Source: Stentor roeselii
Taxonomy: Eukaryota; Ciliophora; Heterotrichea; Heterotrichida; Stentoridae
NCBI GenBank assembly: GCA_006503475.1
Contig: RSEH01000224.1
Coordinates: 1-64,000 of the forward strand
DNA length: 64,000 nucleotides
Reading direction: 5' to 3'
A program made the position numbers and the translations under genes. Below, in pieces: positions 1 through 9,200 of the stretch. Numbering within the stretch: position 1 is the first letter of the stretch; each line of letters starts with the position of its first letter. The notes under the pieces are model-generated. The model was not told the origin of the DNA, ran no database searches, and saw only the letters and a list, made by a program, of their open reading frames with translations.

Positions 1-1212
1 GGAATTTGGAATAATGCGTTCAAATTTTTTTCCACAGTAATAAACTGGCTCACGAGGACCTCCTGCATTGGAAAAGATTAAAGTTGCTTTGTTTACCAGG
101 AAGAAGACTAAATTTTTCATTATGAACTTCGGTAAAATACTTACACCTAGTTTCACGGAATAAAAAGAAACCAATGGATCAATTGAGTTTTTCATTTCGT
201 TAAAAATTTTAGAGCAGTGATAAAGAAGATCTTCAGAAACTTCTGGAAATTTAGTAGAAACAACTACTAGATTATTTTCTAATTTCATTAGAGAGCCATC
301 TTCCGGTTGCCCTACAATTGAAACAGGAATATTAGCAGTGACTGTTCCTAGTTCACATCCAGCATATTCCTGAAGACTTTGCAAGACATTCGCAGTTAAA
401 AAATCATTAAAAGTAATCTTTTTTTCCTTACAGTATTTAAAAATTCCTTTCAACCTGATTTTATCAGTCCAACAAAAAGTCTTCTCTCCTGAAAGTTGAT
501 CTTTATGCAGAATATTCACATCTTTTTTCTTAGTCATCAACTTAATCAAAAAATAAACACTTGCAAGTCCCGTGACAAGTATCACAAATATTTTCTTAAA
601 GAAACCCAATCCTTTCGGCGAATAAATCTTTTTACAAGACCCTTCATCCGCGCACCACAGAACAAAAGACGTGATAGAAAGCCCATCAGCGATTGAATGA
701 TGAAATCGGAAAACGACTGCTGAGGTTTTTTCAAAGTTTTCAAAAAGATGAAGCTGATACAAAGGTTTGTCCAAATCCAGAGATTTTGACGAAATTTCTG
801 ACATAAACTTTTCTAAGTCTTCTTTGGAAACTTGTTCTGTGTGAAGGACGAAGTGATTGTCTAGGTTGAATGATGTGTCTTGTTTCCAGTAGTACCTCCC
901 TAAAATCTTTGCCACTTTTGAGGTCAATTTTCGGTCTTTTGGTAAACCTCGTGAAAAACAGAACTTGTACTCGCCGATTGTTATTTTTTCTGAAAAAGTT
1001 ATAATGCTTGTCACTATCAACTTGTTGGTATCGGTTTCGTAAAACATCAGAGAGTCGAATGATGACATTGGCTCCAGGCCGAAGAACTTTGGAAAGATGT
1101 TGATGAAGAAGTAAATGAGACATAAAGAGAGAAGGGATTCGAAATAGGAGAAGTAATGATAGCTGAGAATCGGAGGTATGAACCATGCTATGGTATAGAG
1201 AATGTCGAGCAT
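1..1212 (-). CDS. WS/DGAT-type O-acyltransferase, 3' end outside the window
   Basis: Predicted wax ester synthase/diacylglycerol acyltransferase, which would esterify a fatty alcohol or diacylglycerol with acyl-CoA, probably at the ER. The frame is open for 404 codons from the ATG at 1212 to base 1. Two hydrophobic stretches fill roughly residues 1-45. The catalytic HHxxxDG motif is present (HHSIADG, H171-G177). Near the visible end, SNAGGPREPVY matches the family's C-terminal SNVPGP-type motif. The start is preceded by AATAAAAATG. No intron is seen. The family call is firm; the substrate is not known. Confidence 0.85.
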   Translation of the reverse strand, partial: MLDILYTIAWFIPPILSYHYFSYFESLLSLCLIYFFINIFPKFFGLEPMSSFDSLMFYETDTNKLIVTSIITFSEKITIGEYKFCFSRGLPKDRKLTSKVAKILGRYYWKQDTSFNLDNHFVLHTEQVSKEDLEKFMSEISSKSLDLDKPLYQLHLFENFEKTSAVVFRFHHSIADGLSITSFVLWCADEGSCKKIYSPKGLGFFKKIFVILVTGLASVYFLIKLMTKKKDVNILHKDQLSGEKTFCWTDKIRLKGIFKYCKEKKITFNDFLTANVLQSLQEYAGCELGTVTANIPVSIVGQPEDGSLMKLENNLVVVSTKFPEVSEDLLYHCSKIFNEMKNSIDPLVSFYSVKLGVSILPKFIMKNLVFFLVNKATLIFSNAGGPREPVYYCGKKFERIIPNS

Positions 1213-1717
1213 TTTTATTATTTTGTGATTTTAATTGAATAGATAATTTACAAGAGATGTAAGAATTAGTTAGAATTTTTGAAAATTTCAAGTTTTTATT
1301 TTGCTTTGATTAAATATATTACTATTTAAAGGATTAATGAATTGTAAGATGATTTTTATTTAAGATATCATCAATAAAGAAATCTTCAGTGCTAGGATTA
1401 TAGTTTTCAAACAAAGAATTATTTAATAGTGAAGTTTTCTATCATTTTATAGTTCTGTCCTTTTAGTATTAGTACTATTGATTTGATAAATTTGATATGG
1501 AAAGCTTAAAACTTCGTGTTTCGATAATTAGAATGATTATCTCAATTCACTTTGTTCCTTAAAATAATCTTACATTTGTGAAAATCGATGATGTTCATGC
1601 ATCTCTTCTCAATCTAAAATTTTAAAAGATCTTTATTTTCAGTGTTTTGTATTATTTCTCATAAATTAACCATTCCTTCCCAATAAAACCATTAAAAATT
1701 TCCAGAACCTATCTTAA
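1213..1717. other. Intergenic, no gene seen
   Basis: About 500 nt of AT-rich DNA between the start of the acyltransferase gene and the stop of the next gene on the same strand. It should hold the acyltransferase promoter and the 3' UTR of the J-domain gene. No long frame, tRNA-like fold or repeat was recognised. Confidence 0.6.
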
Positions 1718-3079
1718 TTATAAATCCTGTTTGTGTCCAATCTCCAGCCCCCCATCCAAACTGAAAAATTCTCTAGCATTATTCAAAGACCCAACTAAAG
1801 CATCCACAAAGCACTCAGCACCTTGTTCATCAGAACAAAAAACAGGGCTAAACTTCTGCTTCTTTCCTCTAACAATAACATTTCGACTTCCAAGTTTTCT
1901 AAGAACTTCTGGGAATTTTCTGCTACTGACCCAAAAAATACTAACAGGATCCGACGAGAACTGTTGAACAAGGTAATTAAGAACCTCTCTCATTTTTAAA
2001 TCAGGGTCAAAAGCAAGAAAACAGAACTTTCCATCATTTTTTCCACATCTTCCCTGATCTAAAGCAGCCTGGTCAAGTTCTTGATTGAAACTAACAACGA
2101 CATGTTCACTTTTCTTTATCCTGACCCAGTCCTCCAGATGTCTTCTCTGCAAAGGTGCCCTGAAAAGTTCAAATCCTTTCTGAGTCACGACGATTAAACT
2201 CGGAAAACTTTCAACATTGTACTTCCTGACAAGTTCTCTTTCATTGCTTCGAACCTCGCCAAACATTGCCTGGTCCAGAAAAGTCAACGCGACTTGTTTT
2301 ACAACAGGCCAGATTTCTTTATTTTCACAGAACAAGATGAACTTGGGCTTATCAGGTTCTGTTGCCAAGAACTGAAGAAAAGAAGAACTTGTTAAAGACT
2401 CGAGTTTTCCTGGCAAGTTAGTCAAAACAAAGTCGTTAATCGACCTGTAGTCTTTAGACCCAGTGTAAAGAAAAGCTTCATCTTCACCAGGAGGAAAGAT
2501 GTAAATAACAGGGTATTTCTTAACGTTGTATTCCCTGCAAGTGTCTTCATTGATGTCACAGTTCACAGCAGCGATCTTCGCGAAGCCTTCCAAGCGATTA
2601 GCAAGATTATTCCAAACTCCTGTAAATTCTCTGCTTTTTCTACTTCTAGAGCCGTAGAACTGAACAATCCACATTAAATTCCGAGATTTCAAAGAATTCA
2701 TGTTCATTTCTGTCAATTCCACCACTGATGACCCTCGAAAAAGAAGGTTGTACCAGCGGTGCTTTCCTGGGTAGTCAACTCCGAAGTAGTTGTCGTAGAT
2801 CTCTTCGACGTTGTACTTCAAGCCTCCTACTGTGATGCCTTCTTCGCCGAACTTGTCGTATACTTCCCGCTTGGCAGGGTTTGTTAGGACTTCGTAGGCT
2901 AGAGAAAGTTTCATGTAATGATCTTGAGTGTCTTTGTTTCCTCGGTCTGGGTGGTACTCTAGACTCAACTTTTTAAAGGATTTTTTTATGATTTTGTCGT
3001 CAGCGTGCTTGTCCACTCCAAGCAGTTTGTAGTAGTCTTCTGAGGAGACTAGAGTGAGAAATGAAATTAAAAGGAACAT
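1718..3079 (-). CDS. ER J-domain protein with thioredoxin-like folds (ERdj5/DNAJC16-like)
   Basis: 453 aa. Residues 1-13 form a signal peptide. A J domain follows (about 14-82) with the HPD motif at 43-45, which would stimulate an Hsp70 such as BiP. From about residue 120 comes a thioredoxin-like domain, and further Trx-like sequence probably follows. Where PDI has a CxxC active site this protein reads FYGSRSRKS (141-149), so no redox cysteines are seen there. The last four residues are KQDL, close to the KDEL retention signal. I infer a soluble ER-lumen co-chaperone with a non-redox Trx fold. DNAJC10 and DNAJC16 are the nearest named relatives by architecture. Confidence 0.8.
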   Translation of the reverse strand: MFLLISFLTLVSSEDYYKLLGVDKHADDKIIKKSFKKLSLEYHPDRGNKDTQDHYMKLSLAYEVLTNPAKREVYDKFGEEGITVGGLKYNVEEIYDNYFGVDYPGKHRWYNLLFRGSSVVELTEMNMNSLKSRNLMWIVQFYGSRSRKSREFTGVWNNLANRLEGFAKIAAVNCDINEDTCREYNVKKYPVIYIFPPGEDEAFLYTGSKDYRSINDFVLTNLPGKLESLTSSSFLQFLATEPDKPKFILFCENKEIWPVVKQVALTFLDQAMFGEVRSNERELVRKYNVESFPSLIVVTQKGFELFRAPLQRRHLEDWVRIKKSEHVVVSFNQELDQAALDQGRCGKNDGKFCFLAFDPDLKMREVLNYLVQQFSSDPVSIFWVSSRKFPEVLRKLGSRNVIVRGKKQKFSPVFCSDEQGAECFVDALVGSLNNAREFFSLDGGLEIGHKQDL

Positions 3080-3523
3080 TTATTGATCATTAAATTTGGA
3101 TTTTTTTTGAGTTGGAATTATGAAGTTTTTGGGTTTTTTCGGTTTTTTTTGGTTTTTTTGGGATTTTTAGGATTTGGAGATTGGTTGGGTGGTTTGAGAT
3201 TTGGATGAATAGAGTTTAAATTTTTTTTTGGATTTGGAATTATTTGAGTTTATGAGAATGGGATGGTGAGGTTGGGATTTGAGGTAAATTTAAATTTTTA
3301 AGAGTTTTGAGGATTTGAGGGTTTTGTGGATTGATTTCACTTGGAGCTTCTTCGCAGGTTAAAAATTATTATTAAACTTTTTAATAATAAATGATTGAAA
3401 AGTCTGTGAATAAGGTTTGATTAGAAAACAGATTATCATGAACATCTGAATTAGATAACTCTGATAATTTAAACATAACTTTAATAAATTAGATGGTAAT
3501 GTATATTCCAATATCTTATAAAA
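3080..3523. promoter_or_regulatory. Divergent intergenic region with T/G-rich tract and a hairpin
   Basis: Separates two head-to-head genes (starts at 3079 on minus and 3524 on plus). From about 3110 to 3310 the plus strand is strongly T/G-rich, so the coding strand of the J-domain gene is A/C-rich here. Positions 3366-3390 form a perfect 11-bp inverted repeat with a 3-nt loop. A TTATAAAA run directly precedes the plus-strand ATG. Promoter role is inferred from position. Confidence 0.5.
3366..3390. repeat. Perfect 11-bp inverted repeat (hairpin)
   Basis: TTATTATTAAA at 3366-3376 is the exact reverse complement of 3380-3390, leaving a loop CTT. It lies between two divergent promoters. AT-only palindromes arise easily in DNA of this composition, so function is uncertain. 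Confidence 0.6.
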
Positions 3524-4633
3524 ATGGGCTGCTGCAACAGCAACACTAAACTTCCCCCTGAAGCCATAATGCTCGAGCGTTTACGAGACTCAATCGCTTC
3601 CGACTCTCCCGAGCGTATTCGATGTGTTCTAAACCTGATGATCCAGTCAACCGAGGAAAAGAAGTACAACATTGACTCTGCAATACTAGTACTAAAAGAA
3701 ATAACCCTGAACCCATTAGGATACGCTCTCTGGACAGGAAGTTTAAAATCATTTAAATGCATCTTACAAGAATACCACGCGTCTCCAATAGAGATGGAAA
3801 AGATTTTACTTGAACATCATTTCACCGGGTTTGACATCATTTGTGAGAGGAACTATTCTCAGCTCTTCCAGTTTTACGTTCCGGTTTACTTAGAACTAAG
3901 CACAAGGATACCTGTCGCCGGTGCCGACAATCACCTTACAATTGAATTCGACAAGACCGTCGACGTCTCGCCGAAGTACCTTTATACCCCTGTTCATAAA
4001 GCATGTGACCTTGGAAATATTTCAGTCCTTCTCAACATCTTCAATTACTTCAAAAATAAAGACTATAAACCTCATATCCTCGACCTTGAATACCAAGACG
4101 AAACAACTGGGGAGAACTGTGTTTTAATCTCTTGTAGAAATGGAAATTATCCTATGATCAAGTTTTTACATGAAGTCGTTAAAGCGGACTTCTCGAAAAG
4201 AAATAGCAAAGGGGAAGGACCTGTCCTTGTATTACTTGCAGCTAGTAGAAAAACTCCTAATCAAGTTTATTTTCAATGCTTGGTTTATCTTGTTGAAGTC
4301 GTTGCAGTGGACTTGAGAAGTCAGTTTGAAGAATGTCTTTTGTTGGCTCAAGATAGGCAAACTGTTCAGTTTTTAGAAAGTTCTTTGGCGAAACTTGGAG
4401 TGGAAGCGGATAAGCAGACTATAGAAGAAAGTAATAAAATTTTTAGCAAGCCACAGCCTAAAACGGATCTTGAGATTAAACTGGATCAAGAGGAAGATGA
4501 TGATTTTTATGTGGGTGATTATATTGAAGATAAGGATGTTGACAGAAGTGCTTTGAGTTCAATTGCGAACTTCGAGTCGCATATTGAACCTTTTATTAGC
4601 GTTCTGGGTAATAACAACTCAATACTTAAATAA
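3524..4633 (+). CDS. N-acylated ankyrin-repeat protein, paralogue of 23452-24486
   Basis: 369 aa starting MGCCNSN, a strong signal for myristoylation on Gly2 and palmitoylation on Cys3/Cys4, so a membrane-anchored protein is expected. The middle (about 150-260) has ankyrin-like helical pairs such as TPVHKACDLGNISVLL and NCVLISCRNGNYPMIKFL. The C-terminal 60 residues are acidic. It aligns along its length with the minus-strand protein at 23452-24486, which also begins MGCC. The ATG is preceded by TTATAAAA. The stop lies inside a 28-bp direct repeat shared with the convergent neighbour. The ankyrin call is moderate because the repeats are degenerate; function unknown. Confidence 0.8.
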   Translation: MGCCNSNTKLPPEAIMLERLRDSIASDSPERIRCVLNLMIQSTEEKKYNIDSAILVLKEITLNPLGYALWTGSLKSFKCILQEYHASPIEMEKILLEHHFTGFDIICERNYSQLFQFYVPVYLELSTRIPVAGADNHLTIEFDKTVDVSPKYLYTPVHKACDLGNISVLLNIFNYFKNKDYKPHILDLEYQDETTGENCVLISCRNGNYPMIKFLHEVVKADFSKRNSKGEGPVLVLLAASRKTPNQVYFQCLVYLVEVVAVDLRSQFEECLLLAQDRQTVQFLESSLAKLGVEADKQTIEESNKIFSKPQPKTDLEIKLDQEEDDDFYVGDYIEDKDVDRSALSSIANFESHIEPFISVLGNNNSILK

Positions 4634-4685
4634 CTAAGAATATCATTCCTAAAACAGCAACTCAATACTTAAATAACTAAGAATA
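4615..4685. repeat. 28-bp perfect direct repeat spanning two convergent stop codons
   Basis: Positions 4615-4642 and 4658-4685 are identical over 28 bp. Copy 1 contains the last codons and TAA of the plus-strand ankyrin gene (4631-4633). Copy 2 contains the TAG of the minus-strand Mios-like gene (4677-4679) and its last residues. This looks like a small local duplication at the shared 3' end. Confidence 0.9.
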
Positions 4686-5987
4686 CTGGTCAAGACTTCC
4701 ACAAGGACATCCGCATCCAAAAACAGGACAAGCCGAGTTCTCATTAAACCATTCAAAAACATGAGCAGAGTGTCCACCATGATGACATTTTTCACACCAA
4801 ACAAAAAGTCCAACATTAACTTCTTTTCCAGTCTTATTGATAAAAAAGGGGTTCATAGGTTTGAGGCTAATCAAACAAACACAACATCTTGCCAAAGCCG
4901 CAGGGCAAGAAGGACAATGATTTAAAATAGCCTGATCATGAGACTGTCCATCAAGTTTCTTGGTAGGTCCAGCAAGAACATCATTAACAGCAACAGAGGA
5001 CCCACAACAATAACATCTCATAGACTTCCCTTTTTCTTTCTTCTTTCCAAGCATTTTCGCTTCCTCTATTTCAAAATGACACTTCAAGTTAAACATCTCC
5101 ATCCTCGTCAAATGACTTTTATAACTCGCCACTAACCCTTCCAAAACTTCCGACTTATTCACCTGCAAAGCAAAAAGACTTAAAATCGCTGAAGTCTGCA
5201 GGTCTGAAGTCCTTTCGAAGTACTTTTGAATTAAATTCGCAGTTTCTGAAGTGAATCCAGAAATCATCAAAGCTTGCAAGTCGCCAGTTTCTTCTCCTTT
5301 CACCAGAAGACTTCGCAGATGAAGCTTCAGGTCTTGATCATTTAAATACCTCAAGGCCAGGCCTGCGCTGTCGACTGTTGAAAGACTTGCTAACACCCTG
5401 CCTAGGTTTTTAGCACCTGAAAGAAATAAAAGACTTGCTTGAATAAAAGGGTCGGACTGGGTCTTTGAAAGACTTTTGCACATTTTTAAGAAGTTTGTGT
5501 CACTTTCGTTGAAGTTTGGCAGAACTGCTGATAAGATGCTGGATTCAGAGGCTTCTTGAATGGCTGAATGGTAATTTAATGCGAAAATGCTTAGCATTGA
5601 TAGTTTTGAATCAGGAACTCGTGATTTTAACTCTGAAAGTCGATCTTCTAGAGATTTTGAGGAACTGAAAAAGTCCCATTCGCAGAGCTTTAAACATTTT
5701 TCACGTTCTTCACTTTGATATGTTGTGAAAAGACTTTGGACTTTTGATTTACTTTCGGATTTTTCTATGATTTGAAGAAGACCTTCGAAGGGCTGGTTGG
5801 ATGTTTTACAGAAGTGAAGCCAGTGCCAGATTGGGTAAGTTTCTGGATTTGATTCTGTCAGTTTTAGGTTTTGTTCGAGGTTCTAAGTGAAGCATACGAA
5901 GCCGTAGTCTTTTTCGATCTTTTCCATTGGAAAAAATGTGTCAAATGATGTTTTGCGAGATTTTCCGAGAAGAGGAGAGTTGTCCAT
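4677..5987 (-). CDS. MIOS: Mios-like GATOR2 subunit lacking the WD40 propeller
   Basis: 431 aa from two exons (5987-5898 and 5882-4677) joined across a 15-nt intron that carries an in-frame TAG. The N-terminus contains a segment like the Mios region just after the propeller (EKDYGFNLEQNL then PIWHWLHF). A helical solenoid follows. The C-terminus has the cysteine/histidine zinc modules typical of Mios: HCPSCPAALARCCVCLISL, then FVWCEKCHHGGHSAHVFEWF and ACPVFGCGCPCG. In other eukaryotes Mios works in GATOR2, upstream of TORC1. The usual N-terminal beta-propeller of about 350 residues is absent, and only 282 nt separate this start from the next gene's stop. Confidence 0.85.
5883..5897 (-). other. 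15-nt intron in the Mios-like gene
   Basis: Reads GTATGCTTCACTTAG on the coding strand. Its removal joins GGC TTC to AAC CTC, removes an in-frame TAG and restores a segment that resembles Mios. A is at position 10. Confidence 0.9.
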
Positions 5988-6269
5988 ATGAGTTTTTTTG
6001 ATTATATTAAACTGGGTGTTAATGGTTGGGTGATTGATAATATTTCAGGAAATAATTGACTCTTTTTTTACTTGAAAAAATTTAGGGTTGATGAAAATTT
6101 CGAAATTGGTGAATTTTTGATTTTTATGTTTAGAAAAGAATGATTAACTCAATAATAAAATGAATAATAAAGGTTATTATCTATGATTAAGATAAATGAT
6201 TTAGGTTAGGGTAATTAAATCGTAAATTATTTCATAAATTCATTGATGATTATAGAAATCTAAAGTTAA

Positions 6270-9200
6270 CTAATTATGGCTCGCACTGATATCAGGAGAT
6301 ACTTTTGCTTGGTTAAAAAAATCATTTTTACGGATTCCTCCTGCTCCTAATTTGATTTCACTCATCTCATGATTGATCTTTGACGATACAAGATTTTTCT
6401 TTCTGGTTCCAAATAGTGCAGAAATAGTAATAAGTACCAATAAAACTCCAGCTAGAATAGCAATAACCCAGTCACTCATGGCATTATTAAATTTGCTATT
6501 CTTACTGCCTCCTTTTCCATTATTTTTTCCAGTAGGGTCATTTTGATCCCCTCCTTCATTGCCAGGATCCACATCCGAGTCGTTTTCTTCATCTGATTCA
6601 CTGTTAGTTTCACTTTCCTCTATATCAGTCTTGACAGCTTCCACAGTATTCACCGTAGATGAGTATTTCAAAACAGTGACGTCAAGAGAACTTGCAAGTT
6701 GCCCGTTTTGTGCTGCCAGGTCCAATTTCTCCTTAATCCCCTGAAGTTCATCCTTAGACTCCTGACTAGTTTCCAAATTATTCAAAAACTGATCACTTTC
6801 CAATATTTCCACATCAGTGATAACAGATCCTTTCCTAACATTAACAATTCTGATCCTATAGCTTGGAATATCCAGCATAGCAGCAAGTCGATCCACGAAC
6901 AAAGTAGGTCCATCAGTTGAGTAAAACTCATCTAAAGTCAAATCCATCTCAAGGTTCATCTGAACCACTGCGATTTTCTTCAGCACCAAGGCGTCGCCCT
7001 TGCGAATAACGACTTGGACAGTGTTTTGCTCGAAGAACCATCGATTGCACCCATGGGGGTCTGAAAAGGTGCAGTCGCTGATGCCGGCCTTTGTGTATTT
7101 CGCTGCTTCAACTAATTTCTCGTTCTTGTAAACTACGACACTGCGAGGGTCTTGATACCAAATCGCGATTATCACTCCTTGGCTCTCTGAGTCTGTCTCG
7201 AGAAGCTCGAATTGCAAGTTGTTTGCCCAGGTACCTGTCGCTGAAATGTTTAGGTAAAGACCTGTTTTTACTATTGCTGGGTATATTGAGGACTTTAAGT
7301 GAGCTGTGTAGAAACCGCTCCAGCTGTGGTCCATGAAGTTCTGCATTTGGTTGAAGAAACTGGAACCGTGGTAAGTTTCAAAAGGTGTGCAACAAGAAGT
7401 AATATTAATAGGACTGAAAGTTCTAATAAGTTTATCCTCATCCAGACTCTGAAACAATAAAGTCGCATAAGTTTCAGTGGTACTTCCTTTTTCACAAACA
7501 TACCCATTACTAGCCTGAACAAATACACACTTATCACGTTCGGCGATTCCAGGATTATTCGGTAAGAAATACGCTCCTCCATCAATTCCTGAGAACAATC
7601 CATCACTATCCTTAACATAAGCATTATTGGGTCCAGTGCACTGATAAATTCCGCAGTCATCTTCATTGATCCACCCTTCAAGCGGCCCGGTGAAGTTGAC
7701 TTTGCAGTCCGCATCACTCATCAAAAACTGAGTATTACTGACTTTCATGGGAAAAATCCTATCAGGTCCATATTGAGTTGTTTGAATAGCATGATCATAA
7801 AAGTTGCAATGAGAATTTTTCACAAAGTTATAAAAAATACAAGAATCTACTTCTAACTGTCCATATAAATGAGGGTCTTTATCAATATCTCCTAAAGGAA
7901 GCATCAGTTTCACATCCAATCCAAACATTTCAGTCTTAGGAGTCCCGATAGTACTTATCACACCTGCCGTGTTGTTGCATTCAAGACTTGAACAATTCAA
8001 ACAAGCTGCATGAATTGTTTTACCAACGAATAAAGAATTAGTCACTTTCATCACACCTTCAGTGGTGGATTCAACATAACGAATAGGAGGAGCAACTCCC
8101 AGAAGACACTGAGCAATTTTCAAGTTTTCATAGTATAACTGAGGAGAAGTTGCGATATTTTCAACGGCTTCTACTGCGAATAAAACTGTCGAGGCACTTA
8201 CCTTTGCACAGTCGTGGATTCCACTTGAAATGACTCCCATATTGCAGGACCTGAAAAGATTATCATAAATTCTGTTGGTTTCACTGCAGTCAAATGGCGA
8301 GTAAAGTGCTCCGATGTTTTTTACTCCTGTTACTCGGTTGCCTGTCATTGAATAGTCGCATTTTTGACTGAAACAAACGTGAAGACCTATGCTTAAAAAC
8401 TTTTTGAGCACTGGAATACTTTGATTGTTGTCGACTCGAATGATGAGGTTGTTGGTTATTGAACTTTGCTCCAGGTACTCTGCTATCAGACCTTTCATCA
8501 TCACGTTGAAAATCACGTTCGAGTCAAATATGAAGTTCTTTGCTGATACTATGTGATAACCGAAACTTGAAGCGTCTCGGAAAACTGTGCTTTTTATTGT
8601 TGAGTTGCCTGTCATTGCGTTGAAATATTTTATACCTGCACGTTTAAAGTCTATTTGGCCTAGGTTCTCGAATTGGATATTCTTTAAATTAAGACTACCT
8701 CCTCTTAACACGGCCTCATCCCCGCCTTCATCTAAGTAGTCAGTGACGAAGATTTCTCCGGGCCATCCGTTGTTTTCTCCAACTATTTTTATATTTCTAG
8801 TGAGAAGGGCGACTTCAGTTCTCATATCGACAAGAACCCCCTCCACAATTATTGAGGCTCCTGAGTGGTATAATTCAAGTGATTCGTTTAGAATTAGTTT
8901 CACTACTGAAGTAGGAATACTTGAAACTGTGTCCATCGGCGAGTTGGTTGAAATCTTTCCGGTTGATCGTTTTGACTCGACTTGAATCCAGTCGGGGTCG
9001 GTTGAGAAATCTTGATTGGATAAAATCTCTGATATTGTAAATGTTTCACTTTCATTGAAAAGGAATCCAGAACTAGCGATAACGATTTCATCTCCAACTT
9101 TCCAACCTGAAGCTGATTCTACGAAAATGAATTTGTGACCAGGGTATGCGTTTTGAGCTAGGTATGTATAACTTTCGACATCGTTTCCATACAAGTCTAG

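Noticed and set aside
740-1291. Open minus-strand frame in another register over the acyltransferase gene
   Set aside because: The frame with HHxxxDG and the SNxxGP motif is the real one and is open for 404 codons.
3110-3330. T/G-rich tract as a simple repeat or telomere-like array
   Set aside because: No regular unit; it fits the general strand asymmetry seen upstream of minus-strand genes.
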